Source: Stachybotrys elegans | Lineage: Eukaryota; Ascomycota; Sordariomycetes; Hypocreales; Stachybotryaceae | DNA length: 64,000 bases | Assembly: GCA_020746835.1 (NCBI GenBank) | Contig: JAGPNK010000007.1 | Coordinates: 372,001-436,000, forward strand | Reading direction: 5' to 3' | Shown here: piece after piece, positions 12,904 to 24,149 of the stretch | Layout of the letters: each line of letters begins with the position of its first letter | Numbering within the stretch: position 1 is the stretch's first letter | Position numbers and translations under genes: made by a program | The notes under the pieces: generated by a model | The model's input: the letters and a program-made list of their open reading frames with translations, nothing else | What the model was told of the DNA's origin: nothing | Databases searched by the model: none

Positions 12904-14086
12904 GATGGACGGCCGAGTGGGATAGGTAATGAAGAAGAGAAAGTAGACGGCCTCCTATCGACAGTATGAGGGGGAGGAGAAGATCAGGCCCGCTGCATCT
13001 GCCCGAGACCAACGGCAGGCTTAAAGAGCAGTCGAAGGTGATGGTGGGGTTAACGTGAGGTCAAGGTGAGGCGGGTGGAAGTAGGCCAGCTCTAATTAGT
13101 AGGCGGCAGCTCGGCGGATCTACAGGCAGGTTACCAGAGCTGTGCCCCGCTATGATAACACCGATAACAGAGCACGTACTTCAATGCGGGGAAATCTTTG
13201 ATCCGAGCTCTCATTTCTTTGTACAAACCGCTGCTTGTGATGTAACAAATGAATGAAGGTGAAAGATTGGTAAATTTAACGAGCAGCTATGTACAGTGAC
13301 ATGTTGTCTGGGCTGGGGACTGGTGGTGGTGTTCTGTTTGCTGCCACGACCCCTCATGCCGCTGGCCGCCTCAGGTACAGGGTAGGCAGACCTGTACTCA
13401 GGCACAACGGATGTGGCAAATATCTCCTCTGTTACAAGTACTTTTCTTGTCAATTTTTTTTCCTTTTTAAGCACTCAATTTTGCTTGTTCTTGTGGCGAC
13501 TTTCTCTTTTCCCTTAATGTCTTGGTTGCTGTTGGCGTTGGGATAGTTGCCATGATCTGCTGTGGTGAGCACAAAGAAGCCAAAGAAGCAAATATTATGA
13601 ATGCCATCCGTATGCATATGCAAGGCAAGCTACTGCGATTACCGACTGCCTTCGCAACAATTGATCACAAAGTTGGAGTCATTTCCTCTATTGAATAAAG
13701 TAAGCACTGCATCTCTTCTGCAATACCAATAGTCAGTAGCTATATCTAGGTTTGAGACGGGCATGGGTGCAGACGTGCCCATGGCAAAAGTGGTTAGCCA
13801 CATCATGCGAAATTCCTTTTCTGCTGTAGGAATCAATCGTGGGAGTGTCTTAACATCAGTAACCTTCACACAACAAGTCCACTTGGCCTGTCAACACGGC
13901 AGCTAAATTAGTGTCCGTGGCTGTCACGACTAACACAAATATCCCCATGAAAAAGTCGATGGAGTGACACGGATCCCGAACTTTCTTCCCCATCCCATAA
14001 AGCCAAGGTGGCAATATGCAGCTGACCCCCTCATTGCAGTTAATCGACACCGGCAAACCCAGCAATGCAAGCCAAACCAACGTACA
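12904..14086. other. Intergenic, CAND1 upstream region and F-box 3' end
   Basis: These 1.18 kb lie between two minus-strand genes. No open frame shows family features. The part next to CAND1 (12904-13120) is the likely promoter and leader. The middle (13430-13520) is T-rich. I see no RNA gene or repeat. Confidence 0.55.
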
Positions 14087-15379
14087 TCACTCCAGCTGCG
14101 TCACCACCGGCAGCCCAAAGATCCTCATGTCCAGCAGGAAGCGACTCCCGTTCAGCTCCACGTGCCGTAGAGCGCGATGCTTGAACTCATCCCCCTCCAT
14201 CCCCGCCGCGAGTATCCGCAGTACATCCTCGCTCTGCGGACGGCTCACCACGTCGACGCACAGCTCCACCGCCAGCAGTCTGAGCCTGCCCAGGCTCCGA
14301 CCGCGGAGCACCTCGTGGGGAAACCGCTGGCATCGCAGACGCAGCACCTCGAGCGAGCCGCGCAGCCACGTGTCGACGCCCGCCCAGAGCTCGTGGCCCG
14401 TGTGAGGCGGCCGCACAAATTCGACGTCGAGCTCCTGCAGCCCCCTGAAGAAGGCCGGCAGCGAGTCTAGCACCCGCACGTTCATCACGTTGGGCACCAC
14501 GGGGGCGCGCCGCAGCTCCGGCGGCGTCAGCCAGGACCGCACGCGCAGCGTCCGCAGCTGCGGCATCGTCGTGCCCCGGAAGTGCGTGAAGAAGTTGAGG
14601 CAATTGATGAGGTCGCTCTGCGCCCCGCTGACGATGAGCGTCTGGGGCACGTCGTACGTCGTGATGTGCTGCAGGAAGTGCTTGAGAACGTCGCCAAACT
14701 CCCAGTTGTTCTCCTCGGTGGTGATCTTGAGCGTCCGCAGCTTCTGGAAGAGCTGGTACCGCCGGCCGAGGAAGCGGAGCATCAGGCCGACGAGCTCCAT
14801 GGATCCCGACTTGGTCACCTCTCGGTGGATCGACAGCGTCTCGACCTGGCCCAGCATGACGAGGACGGCGCCAAAGGCAAAGTTGAGCGAGTCGTCGCAG
14901 CGAAAGGTTGGATCGAGGATCTCCGGCTCCTCATAGGTGATGCGGTCCATCTCATGGTCCAGGACCTGGAAGCCGGCGTCGTGGAAGACGTGCTCGAGCC
15001 TCACGTGGCGGCCGTAGCGGTCCTCCCACACCTCGCGGACGCCTTCGAGGTTGCTCTCCCAGTACGCGGCCGTGTTGCAGATGAGGTGGCGCACATGCTC
15101 CCTCTTGTGCGGCCTGTCGGCCAGCAGCATGAACAGCGAGACAATCTGGCGGCCGTTCCTCAGGACGACGAAGCGATGCAGCAGGGGCTCCAGCGCTCGA
15201 TAGAGCTGGCGGCAGGTGTAGGCGAGATCCCGCAGGGTATTGCTCCTGGTGCGGTACTCGGGGGTGAGGAAGTCGTCGGTCGAGCATGCAAAGGGCTCCG
15301 GGGGCAGCAGATGCAGCGCAACGAGACCAAAAAGCTCGACGGGGAGGCGGCGGGCGTGTAGTACAGGAATCGTAGCCAT
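14087..15379 (-). CDS. F-box-like domain protein, possible SCF substrate adapter
   Basis: Single-exon gene, 430 residues. The longer open frame begins upstream at a GTG (15445), so the ATG at 15379 was used. The N-terminus (about residues 8-30, RRLPVELFGLVALHLLP) has the Leu-Pro-x-Glu-hydrophobic pattern of fungal F-boxes. It is followed by the usual 'L.YTCRQLYRALEPLL' helix near residues 55-75. The rest is Leu- and Arg-rich with irregular leucine spacing, like the degenerate leucine-rich repeats of many Ascomycota F-box proteins. F-box proteins bind Skp1 and recruit targets to SCF ubiquitin ligases. The substrate cannot be guessed. The gene is divergently transcribed from the small gene at 15.8 kb. 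Confidence 0.7.
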   Translation of the reverse strand: MATIPVLHARRLPVELFGLVALHLLPPEPFACSTDDFLTPEYRTRSNTLRDLAYTCRQLYRALEPLLHRFVVLRNGRQIVSLFMLLADRPHKREHVRHLICNTAAYWESNLEGVREVWEDRYGRHVRLEHVFHDAGFQVLDHEMDRITYEEPEILDPTFRCDDSLNFAFGAVLVMLGQVETLSIHREVTKSGSMELVGLMLRFLGRRYQLFQKLRTLKITTEENNWEFGDVLKHFLQHITTYDVPQTLIVSGAQSDLINCLNFFTHFRGTTMPQLRTLRVRSWLTPPELRRAPVVPNVMNVRVLDSLPAFFRGLQELDVEFVRPPHTGHELWAGVDTWLRGSLEVLRLRCQRFPHEVLRGRSLGRLRLLAVELCVDVVSRPQSEDVLRILAAGMEGDEFKHRALRHVELNGSRFLLDMRIFGLPVVTQLE

Positions 15380-15791
15380 GGATGCGAGGCGCGCAGAGGG
15401 GCTCAATTGAACAGACCAGCTTGAGATTTTCACCTTCCCAGGCACGCGCAGGAAGAGTGGAAGTCATCGAGATCGGCCGTCTTATAAGGGACAGGAACTT
15501 GCAAGACAATCATCTACAAGAATTCGGCACTAGGTAGCGGCGGCAGCAGCGACCTGCTATTAATATGGACATACCCCACAGCCCAAGGCCCCCGCGCAAC
15601 CTGCATCATCGTGCAGAAAGCCTAGACCAAGTACTGTACCAAGTCCTACTATTTCACCTCAACCAGGTACTACTACCAAGTTTCCGCAGCATCACAACAC
15701 CACAGCACCACCAACCCTCCCATTTGCAACATAACAGAGCGAGACAGGCTTCGTATTTCTTGAAAGCCATCAGGCAGGACAAACAAGCAAA
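15380..15791. promoter_or_regulatory. Divergent promoter region between F-box gene and small gene
   Basis: These 412 bases separate two start codons facing away from each other, so both promoters must lie here or overlap the genes. A TATA-like, nearly palindromic CTTATAAGGG sits at 15481-15490, about 100 bp upstream of the F-box ATG. The half nearer the small gene is CA- and CT-rich. Confidence 0.45.
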
Positions 15792-16160
15792 ATGGTAAAC
15801 ACATCCTCCATACCGCCTCTGGACACGCACCTCACCACCACGCGCATCCAGAACAAAGACGCCTCCTTCACCTTCGTGCACATGCACCGCGCCGCCGACG
15901 CCGACCTCTTCGAGGATTTCTGCAAGGACAAGCTCCCCGCCGACGACATCTACGTGCCGCCCCAGCACCAGCCCATCAACCCCGAGGACGAGGACGACGT
16001 CGTCCCCGACCAGCACGCCGCCTTCGGCATCCAGCGCGCCACCCAGGACGTCAAGGAGCCCGCCTGGAAGGACCTGGGCCTCGCCGACCTCATGAGCAGA
16101 GGGCCCGCCGGCTCCAAGGGCAAGGCTGCCAAGCGGTCCGGCCAGCGTCTGCCGCGGTGA
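15792..16160 (+). CDS. Small hypothetical protein, 122 residues
   Basis: Single-exon frame starting at the ATG in AAAATGG (15792). I do not recognise the family. The protein has no signal peptide or membrane segment. The first 50 residues are mixed and fold-like (DASFTFVHMHRAADADLFED). An acidic patch (PEDEDDVV) lies near residue 75, and the tail is basic and Gly/Lys/Arg-rich. Support for a real gene is the strong third-position C/G preference shared with its neighbours, a good start context and its own divergent promoter space. Function unknown. Confidence 0.65.
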   Translation: MVNTSSIPPLDTHLTTTRIQNKDASFTFVHMHRAADADLFEDFCKDKLPADDIYVPPQHQPINPEDEDDVVPDQHAAFGIQRATQDVKEPAWKDLGLADLMSRGPAGSKGKAAKRSGQRLPR

Positions 16161-16476
16161 GTCGGAAGCGCTGAAGCAGGGGGCGGGAGAATGGACGGGT
16201 ACGTAGACGTTACGGCATCAGGTCTCACAGGAGGGTATTGATTAGGCAAGGCGTTATAAAGGGATGATTCTCACTGTTCTATACCGAAAGACACGCCGAG
16301 GAGAGCCACTATCCTCATGTGTAGCACATATCATAAACCCCAAAAAGGACTCCTCACAACTCCTCCTTTTTTCCTCCGTGTCAGAGAGAGAGAGAGAGAG
16401 ACTTGTGTATGATGCATCCCCAAACTCCCAAAACTCCACGCCCCCAATAGCCCGTTCCCCTCCCCTCCATGCGCGC
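16161..16476. other. Intergenic between convergent genes, with (AG)9 microsatellite
   Basis: These 316 bases hold the two 3' ends of the small gene and trs31. A perfect (AG)9 run lies at 16383-16400. Nothing else is recognised. Confidence 0.6.
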
Positions 16477-17229
16477 CTACGTCTTGGCCAGGAACCCATC
16501 GCGCTCAATGACCTCGCCTCGGAACTTGACGAGAAACACCGTCTTGCCAGGCCACATCTCGCCCTCGCTGACCGTGTGCGCCGTCACGCGGGCGGGGAAG
16601 CTGGCGCCGTCGCACACGCCCTCGATGACGCCGGCCACAAACGCCGCGCAGTTGAGCTGGCTCATCTCGCGCGGCACGCTGATGTACTGGTTGACGAGCG
16701 GCTCGTTGTCGATGATCATGTACTCGTCGGGCGTCTCCGGGTTGGCCGACTTCTCCAGCCGGTCCGCCTGCCGCCCGAACAGGTGCTGCCACACGTTCTG
16801 CTTGATGAAGGCCAGCAGCGAGATGATGGTCAGCGGCCGCAGCTGCGTGCGTGCCGGCTCGCGGTATAGGAGGAGGTCGAGGAGCTTGAGGCCGATGGGG
16901 TGGCCTTGCACGTTGAGTCTAGACGAGGAACCATGTCAGCAGGCTGCTTTGTGATATGATTGAAGCGCTGATCCTTCTCCTCCTTCCCTCGTAGACAGAC
17001 GGATGCTCAGAAATAGGGAGCCTTACCGCTGTTCCAGCTCTTGGATCCCCTTAACCCGCCTCTGTGCATATGTGACCATCTCGCCAAACAGATACGCAAA
17101 GCTCGCCTGGCTCAGCTCGGCCGTCTTGGTGCGGTTCAGCGGCCGGTGGTAGATCGTCTTGCCATTGCTCGGCTGGCGCAGGCCAGGCTCTCGGCCGCTG
17201 CTGGGCGTGCCTGGCTGGAGGTTGGACAT
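16477..17229 (-). CDS. trs31: TRAPP complex subunit Trs31/TRAPPC5
   Basis: Predicted 214-residue protein from two exons (17229-17027, 16918-16477). The 108-bp intron runs from GTAAGG to CTAG and joins ELEQR to LNVQGHPIG, as the family alignment expects. Trs31 is a Bet3-like core subunit of TRAPP, the guanine-nucleotide exchange factor for Rab1/Ypt1 that tethers vesicles at the Golgi. Family hallmarks are IYHRPLNR...SQASFAYLFGEMV near residues 30-60, NVWQHLFGRQADRLEK and DEYMIIDNEPLVNQYISVP in the middle, and LNCAAFVAGVIEGVCDGA plus FPARVTAHTV towards the C-terminus. The in-frame codon further upstream (17253) is TTG, so the ATG at 17229 is used. Length is usual for the family. Confidence 0.93.
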
Positions 17230-17710
17230 GGTGGTTTCGCTGCTTCCTCCCAACTACAGGCTCCCGCTGCGCGCACGTGTGCGATCCGTCGACGAGGAGT
17301 GTATCGTGGGATATGCCTCGGCTACCGTCAGGTTTCGCGGGGAGTCGGCGCTGTCCGGTGTCGTGGTTTGGGGGTTTACGTGGGGTCGCTGTCTGAGGTA
17401 GGTTGAGATTGAGCTCCAGTCGGCCTTCTTAGGTAACTTTGGGGTCTGACCGAGACTTCACCGGGAGCCCGAAATGGACCTTTAAACCAAACAATCATAT
17501 CACATCCACCTCTAACCATCTTTCCATTTTATTTCTGCCAATAACTGCATTGCAGTCTCACGGACAAGCATATCATTTGGCATTGCCAGTCTCATAATCC
17601 AATTCCTTTATTTCTACTCACGTGTCCGTGTTTATATCGTGAACCAAGCCTTTCGCAACGTATGCGTGCATCCCAAGTCCGACTACATCTGCAATCTCCC
17701 AAAGGCATCC
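17230..17710. other. Intergenic, trs31 upstream region and BCS1-like gene 3' end
   Basis: These 481 bases lie between two minus-strand genes. They contain the trs31 promoter and leader near 17230-17450 and the probable 3' untranslated region of the BCS1-like gene, AT-rich near 17490-17640. No motif stands out. Confidence 0.5.
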
Positions 17711-19809
17711 TCATTGAACCGTCAGAACCTTGGAGTTGCTCTCCTTCTGCTTTTTCGAGGCCTCGACCCACTCCCGCACGTCCTGCAGCGCCTTGCGCGG
17801 CCTTGTCTTCCTCTTGAGCAGGAAGCCCTGGATCTCCGCAGGCGAGAAGACCTCGCTGGGGATCAGGTCTCCAAATTTGCCCGCAATCTCCTGCAGCTCT
17901 TCCGGCGACATCATCGGCTCCCGGATATCCTCATTCGCAGCATCCTCCAGAGTCTTGCCATCGGCTTGCCCCTGGCGGTGGTGGGGGCTCACGATGAGCT
18001 TCGTCTCCGCCTCGTACATTCGTCGGAACAGCTCGCCAGCCTGCTCACTCGTCGCATTGGTGAAGCCCACCTGCATGTCTACCCGTCCAGGTCGGATCAG
18101 GGCATTGTCGAGCGACTCTGGCTTGTTGGTGGTCATGATGAGGATGCGGCCCTCGTGCGATGCCACGCCGTCGATGGCATTGAGGAGCCCAGACAGTGAG
18201 ATGCTTTCCAACGAGACCACGCTGCGACTCCCGCCAGAGTCTTTGCTCTTAGACTTTTTCTTGTTTTTCCGTTTTCGCCTCGACTTCTTTCCTTTGTCGT
18301 TCTCGCTGCTGGAACTGTCCGAGCTGCTGTCCTCTGAGGATGAATGTGCCTTTTTCGACTTCTTGTCTGCCTTTTTCTTTCCGGTTTCCTTGTCCTTGTT
18401 CTCCCCTACCCCATTGGTAGCCTTGCTCTTATCCTCCGCCTCCTCCTCCTTCTTCTTCTTCTCCTTCTCGTCCTCTGCCTTCTGAAGGGAAGCAGCATCC
18501 AGACTCTCGCCCTCGTCGCCGACATCACGTCTCAGACCCGCGCTGTCAATGTCCTCGAGCAGCACGATGCACCTCCTTGGCAGCTTGGTGAAGAGTAGCG
18601 CAATGTCCTCCTCGGTGACGTTGACGTCGTGCAGACTGATGACGTAAATATCGATTCCGAAGACGCCTGCCAGCGCAAACGAGAAGCTCGTCTTGCCGGT
18701 GCCCGGCGGCCCGTGGAACAGGTACCCCCGCCTCAGGGGGATGCCTCGGGACGCGTACCATCGCGGCGTGGCGGGATGCAGGTACTCGTTGATGTCGCCC
18801 AGGATCTCATGCTTCTGCTTGCTGTCGAGCACAACGCTGTGCATGGGCCTGACTGGGCGGCGAGCAACCTGCTGCCACATGTTGTACTCACGCCTCTGAT
18901 CCTTACTCCTGGGACGATAGATTGCCGTCTTCTGGTACGTGTCGTGGTAGTATATAGCTTTCGCGTCCGCCAGGAGCCGTTTGATGGGGTCTGCATGCAG
19001 ACTGTCAGCACAAAAAAAAACGGTGTGATATCGAAGCACATCCACCCATAACATACCAATGGTACGGCCGTAGCAGGATATCCGAATCTCCTCCAGGTCC
19101 TTCATGGCGGACCACCCAGTCGTCATGAGCGTCTCCTTCTTGCGGTAGACGTGGAAGAGGGTGCCCTTGTACCAGAAGGACGACGTACCCATGGAGGGAA
19201 CATACCTGGGCGTCTAGCCCTCCCCATCACATCGTCAACTTACAACAGGTCTGCAGGCTCTGGGGGGGTTCAACGTACCGATCTAGCAGCCTGGTTGGAA
19301 AAGTTGAGGTAACGAGGCTTCGCATCGCCTTCGCCCCCATCAGTCCAGAAGAGAGCCGTCTCGAGATCCTCCTCCTCCTCCCACGCGCTCTTCCAGACGG
19401 TCTGGGCAGTCAGGGAGCGGCTGTTGCGGACGGTGGGCTGCTGCGACAGAAACTTCATGAGGTGGCCGTAGATGTGGTCGTGCTCCGAGATGTACATGGC
19501 ACACATGAAATAGTGGTCAATGTATCCATGGATCTGGCCATAGATCTGTGCCGCAAGCTTGGACATGCCCCAGCCGAGACCAAGAAATGTCAGCAGCACC
19601 GTGGGGTCTATGCCGAACTGCACTCCCACCAGCCGGTAGAAGAAGAGGATCAGCTGCATCAGGGGAGAGGCCTGGCCGGCGGAGACGAGGAACGAGTCCA
19701 TGACGCCGGCGGGAAACCCACCCGCCGTGGAATTGGCAGACATGTTGGCCACATTGTACTGGAAGATGGACGGCAAGCCCATCCGGGCGAGCGAGTCCAT
19801 GTTGAGCAT
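17711..19809 (-). CDS. BCS1-like AAA ATPase with charged insertion
   Basis: Predicted 655-residue protein from three exons: 19809-19279, 19213-19057, 18990-17711. The introns are 65 and 66 bp. For the first, the acceptor CTAG at 19215-19214 was chosen because it is the one nearby that keeps frame with the GTACGT donor; it gives AARS-TPRYVPSMGT. BCS1 is the mitochondrial inner-membrane AAA protein that translocates the Rieske protein; filamentous fungi carry several BCS1-like paralogues of unknown role. A membrane segment lies near residues 55-85, a BCS1-type N-terminal domain follows, then Walker A GPPGTGKTS (about 321), Walker B CIVLLEDIDSAG (about 369) and the second region of homology with NAIDGVASHEGR (about 500). 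Between Walker B and the latter, residues 376-490 are a Lys/Glu/Ser-rich insertion absent from true Bcs1. This points to a paralogue rather than the Rieske chaperone. Confidence 0.88.
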
Positions 19810-22027
19810 GGCGACGAGGAGGTCAGCAGTCTGAGCCTGACATCGAACACGCGGGGTACCAGCGACCCCGACGGAGCTTATTGTTCGGTGTTCTCAGGGA
19901 GAAGAGGACAAGGCAGACGAGATGCACGTCAGCGGCTTATTTATATCCCAAGACCGCGGGACCAGGCAGCACAGGCGGCGTCGTGCAAGAGGTCACGAAG
20001 TCAGCGGCAACGTATATGCTTGTGCACAGCAGCTCCTGTTGCCTGTCTTATGACACAACGTCTCTTAAGGTACAATAGCAAAGGAGGGGATTGGGCAGGC
20101 AAGCACATGTCACTATCACACCCGGACAACGCATTGCCGTGCCAGTGAGGCCCAGGATGCCACATGCACAAGGTGGTTTGCTTCCTCTTTGTCCCCTGTT
20201 TTCTATTTTCGCTTCTCTTTTTCCTTGTCTCCATCTGCCAGTACTTTCCGTTGGTTATTGTCGTGGGCTTGCCGGTGCGGATCTTGATGCATCGCTACCT
20301 CAACCCTCCTCTATCCGCGGAAATCCACGGAAGGCGGCCTTGTTGTAGAGACAAGAGAGGAGGAGATTCGGGCTGAAAACGCAGAAGCATCTCTGCATCG
20401 GGAACTGTCCCCACAGGTGAGAAAAAGGCAACATGCACAAGGGGTTAGTTGCGTGTGTGTCTGGTTCACGATCTGATGTGATTGCATCGCCTCTCCGGCC
20501 CGTCTGCATACTTGCTATTCCCGGGAGAAACAGATATCAAAAGTGTTCCTGCACGTGGAAGCCCATCGTTGGACAAACTCGTCTTAAAGATTGTGCCTGC
20601 AGCCAACAGTTGGGCATGAATCACAGTCCCCAGTTGTATAGCGAGTCAGAGGTCCCCGGAGGCCCAGCAGAGCCTATCACGGTAAAGAGGAGAGGAGAGA
20701 GACAAGGGTGAGGCGTCTTGGGAGAAGGAAAAGGCTCCTTGAGCCATGGACAACGACCCCTGTTCCAGATTGTACCTGCGGCAGTGGTCACGGGCAGTAA
20801 GTTGGTTTCCCTTGTGAGGCTTCGGGTCGTGCTGCATCGTCGGCAAGACACGGTTTGCACCTGCATGGAGGGGTTGATTCCCAGGCAGCAGAACGGTCCT
20901 ATGCTGCCGGCCTGGATGCAGCTGGACTGCTTTGCCGAGGCACGCGCGAACCCATCTCACGAAAGAACCTTTTGCTGACTGGCTGGAGGGGTGCATCTCT
21001 GACAGGTCACAAAGGCGCCTGATCAGATGGGGAGGAAGACACGACGATCATCCTCCCCTCCTCTCCCCCTCTTCAACTAACCGCCAGGCCAACATGATCA
21101 AGGAAAGGACATGCCAGGCTCCCACCGGATGTCGCCTCCCGTCTGTCCAGTGGTAAAACAGAGAAGAAGAACGGGCCAGATAAGAACAAGATAAAAGGCA
21201 AACAGGACAACAAGAAAGCAAATAGATAATAAAAATCGTGGGGCGGCTTTTCTTCATGCATCTCGCTTAGCAGAAATGCAAGCAAGTTCTCACCAACTGC
21301 AGCGGCAGGCATAAGGCGAAATGGATAAACTCGGAGGGGACAAGGCAGACAGAGGGACCCAACTCGGCCATAAATGCGGGGAGGGCAAACAAACAAAGAA
21401 GAATTAGTAGCTGCTCGTGACATGCGCCGCGCATTGCATACTATATGTATGTAAGATGGATGGAGATGAAGACAGCCAGCCAAAGACACCCCTCCCCTCC
21501 ATCATCTTTTCTTTTTTTTTCTTGTCAGCTGCGAGATTGCCGTTCCCGAACGTCGGGGATTGGGTGCGAATAAGCTGCATCCCCCCTCCCGTTGCTGCCT
21601 TGTACACGTTTTGCCTGAACCCGACGCCGCCCTCATCCGTTGGACGAGGTGCCCATGACCATGACCTTGTGCTTTGTGCGCGCTCTGCAGACAACCGATG
21701 CAATCTAATCTGGTTCCCCTCTTTTCTTTAAAAATAAATAAAATGAGAATTGAAAATAAAATAAAATAAAATAATAAAACATAAGAAAGAATGAAAAGAG
21801 AGAGAATGACAAGGAATTCTGTGGGCTACCTTACAGCCCAGCTGCAGGAAAAGGGGCTTCACGAGCGCTGTCCATGATAATATCCGAAGATGATAGCCTA
21901 GAGTGAATCACAGTGATGAGAATAACCAAAGCCAGCAATGAAGGGTGCGCAGTCCATTATATTTCCTCCCACTGCATCTCCGTGTAAGCGTGCGTATACT
22001 TCTGTGTAAGTGTCAAACCACCTCCAT
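19810..22027. other. 2.2-kb intergenic region without a supported gene
   Basis: This lies upstream of the BCS1-like gene and downstream of the Sec14-like gene, both on the minus strand. The open frames (up to about 230 codons) look like chance: mixed composition, no domains, no consistent codon preference. An A/T pentamer repeat (AAAAT units) lies at 21753-21779. A purine-rich stretch runs near 21000-21240. The part next to 19810 should hold the BCS1-like promoter. Confidence 0.5.
21753..21779. repeat. AAAAT microsatellite
   Basis: Several consecutive AAAAT/AAAATA units make a short AT-rich microsatellite about 250 bp beyond the stop codon of the Sec14-like gene. It is probably intergenic or near its polyadenylation region. 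Confidence 0.8.
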
Positions 22028-23182
22028 CTAAGCCGTAGCCGCCACCGCAGCCGCCGGAGCCTTGTCCTCCTCCTCCAGCGTAGCCTCCTTCATCTTCTCC
22101 TGGACCTCCTCCACGGCGTCCTTCTCCGGCGCAGCAGCAGCCGCCGCAGCAGCCGACCCGTACGCAACGCCCTTGACGCTCACGTCTTCGCCCCCCATCA
22201 TGTACACCTCCGACTCGCCGACAATCTTGCCGCCCGCCTCCCACCGCCGCATCTTCTCCTCGCGACGCGCCCGGCACATGTCGTTGAGCGCCGGCCAGTA
22301 CGTCTCGTGCTCGTACTCGAAATCCAGCTTGCCGCCCCAGTCGGCGCTCCACAGCTGCTCCGACGGCACGTACTGCGTCATGTCCTCGTTGAACTTGAGC
22401 TTCTCCCGCGTCACCGGGTCGATGAAGGGCGTGATGATCTTGAAGAAGCCCGACACGATCCAGGGGACTGGTCCCCATCACACACGTCAGCATCCAGTAA
22501 CCCCCTCGTTTCGTCTTTTTTCGTTGTTTAAAAACTTACCATTGATAATCAGCGCCTTGCCCAGCCGCTCCGGGTAGTGGTTCTGCAGAATGTGAAGCAC
22601 CTCGCGGGCCGTGGCAATCGGCACGCTCGTGTTCTGCCGCTGCTTGCTGGGCTTGAAGTTGATGAGCAGGCTCAGAGACTCGACGCCCGGCGGCATCATG
22701 TCCGTGACCCGCTCCGTCATGTAGAACAGGTGGTGCAGCTGCCGCGGGCTCGTGTCCGTGTTCTGCCGGCCCGGGTTCAGGTGCTGGCACGGCCGGCCCT
22801 CGCGGTCGTACCCGATGATGATCTGCTTGCCCGTTTCCTGCTCCGGCGAGATGTACTCGGGCGTGAAGTCGTCCAGCCCGTACTCGCGCCGCCACCCCAG
22901 CGTCGCCTCCAGCCGCTTCAGCGCGTCATCGACGCTCCATTTCGTTGCCCGCAGGTACCGCAGCAGACACTCGCGCGACAGCCAGGCCTTCTCGCGGTCC
23001 TGGAGCGGGCCGGACTTCTCCTTCTCCTTGGGGCACTGCACCTCGCTGAGGGCCTCGACCTTCTCCAGGAGAGCGGCATACTTGTCCTTCTGCTCGTCGG
23101 TGAGCTCGGGCTTGACAGCCGGCTTGGACTCGGGCAGGGGGGCCTCAAGAGGCGTCTTTCTGGGCACCGGTTCGCCAGACAT
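22028..23182 (-). CDS. Sec14-like CRAL-TRIO phosphatidylinositol transfer protein
   Basis: Predicted 360-residue protein from two exons (23182-22540, 22467-22028). The 72-bp intron (GTAAGT to CCAG) joins ALIING to VPWIVSGFFK, matching the conserved Sec14 fold. These proteins exchange phosphatidylinositol and another lipid between membranes and present PI to lipid kinases. The N-terminal CRAL-TRIO_N helices (LRYLRATKWSVDDALKRLE, about residues 70-90) are followed by the lipid-binding domain (about 105-270) with FYMTERVTDMMPPG and HYPERLGKALI. The VPW..GFFK..TPFIDP..REK segment looks most like the Pdr16/Pdr17 branch. The C-terminal 60 residues are Ala/Glu-rich with an Ala8 run. The reading frame extends upstream only to a GTG at 23326, so the ATG at 23182 is preferred. 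Confidence 0.9.
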
Positions 23183-24149
23183 TGTGAATTGATAAAAGGG
23201 TGAATGGCGGTAGTGATGGCTATGGTGTGGTGATGAGCGGTGAATGCCTGATCTGCCCTTGGCCTGGCAATTCAAAAGACGGTGATGGCGCTGATAAGGT
23301 TGGAGGCTGCAGGTCGTTTGCCTCACCGATTATGTGATGACGGCAGCCCGTAATCGATAGCAGCAGCACAAAACAGCAATGGAAGCAGCTACGCGGCCCC
23401 CAATGTTACTCGACTGTCAACAGCCAACCCCTATTACAAGCAGCTGTGTGCAAAGGGATTCATTTATCAGTTGGCTCAACAAGCCCGGCGTTGCACCGTA
23501 AAGGATGGACCCTTTTCTTTTATTAATCGACGCCAAGCCAGGGGTCAAAAAGCGCCATACTAACGGGGAAACGCGCGTTGCCAGGGATCGGGGGGATCTT
23601 GAGCCGCTACCCAACCTTTACCTACCCGGTAGCCTCAATTTCTAGACTGATACTTATACCACATTTACGTAGGAATAAAGACAAGGACAAGAACGAGATG
23701 TATCTTTCGGGCACCATTTGCTCCATATCCATTACATCGGTCTATCTTTGTCTATTTTTTATTCTCTCTTGAACCGGGCGGTGGCCTTGACGCTTACACT
23801 TACTTCGTTACTCATGCCATGACTTGCCAGATGACCCCTTCTTTCGTCCCTACCAGTCATGACGACAGTCTATAATTCCTCGTTGCATGCCTGAACTGAA
23901 TCCTGAAGCGCGAACTGCGCTGGTTCCCCATATACCTCTTGCGCCCAGCGCCTGCCCTGTCGTGTCGCATTACATGTTCGCTTCTAGTTGTTCACTGCCC
24001 TGCTGGGGCTCCTGTGAAGCTTCCTCGAATCCTTCTCCTTAATCAACTGTCGACTCGTCGCCTCATCGAAGCCGCAGACGTTTGTCAGATAAAAGAGCCT
24101 GCAATCATGTTAGCTACTGCCTCCACTCTACGCGCCCAGGATTCTTTGC
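23183..24149. other. Intergenic, Sec14-like upstream region and 5-phosphatase 3' end
   Basis: These 967 bases lie between two minus-strand genes. The first 200 hold the likely promoter and leader of the Sec14-like gene. The rest includes AT-rich sequence near 23640-23780, probably the 3' untranslated region of the 5-phosphatase gene. No gene or RNA is seen. Confidence 0.5.

Noticed and set aside
15380..15445. Longer start of the F-box-like protein
   Set aside because: The first codon of that frame is GTG. The nearest ATG is at 15379, immediately before the F-box-like region.
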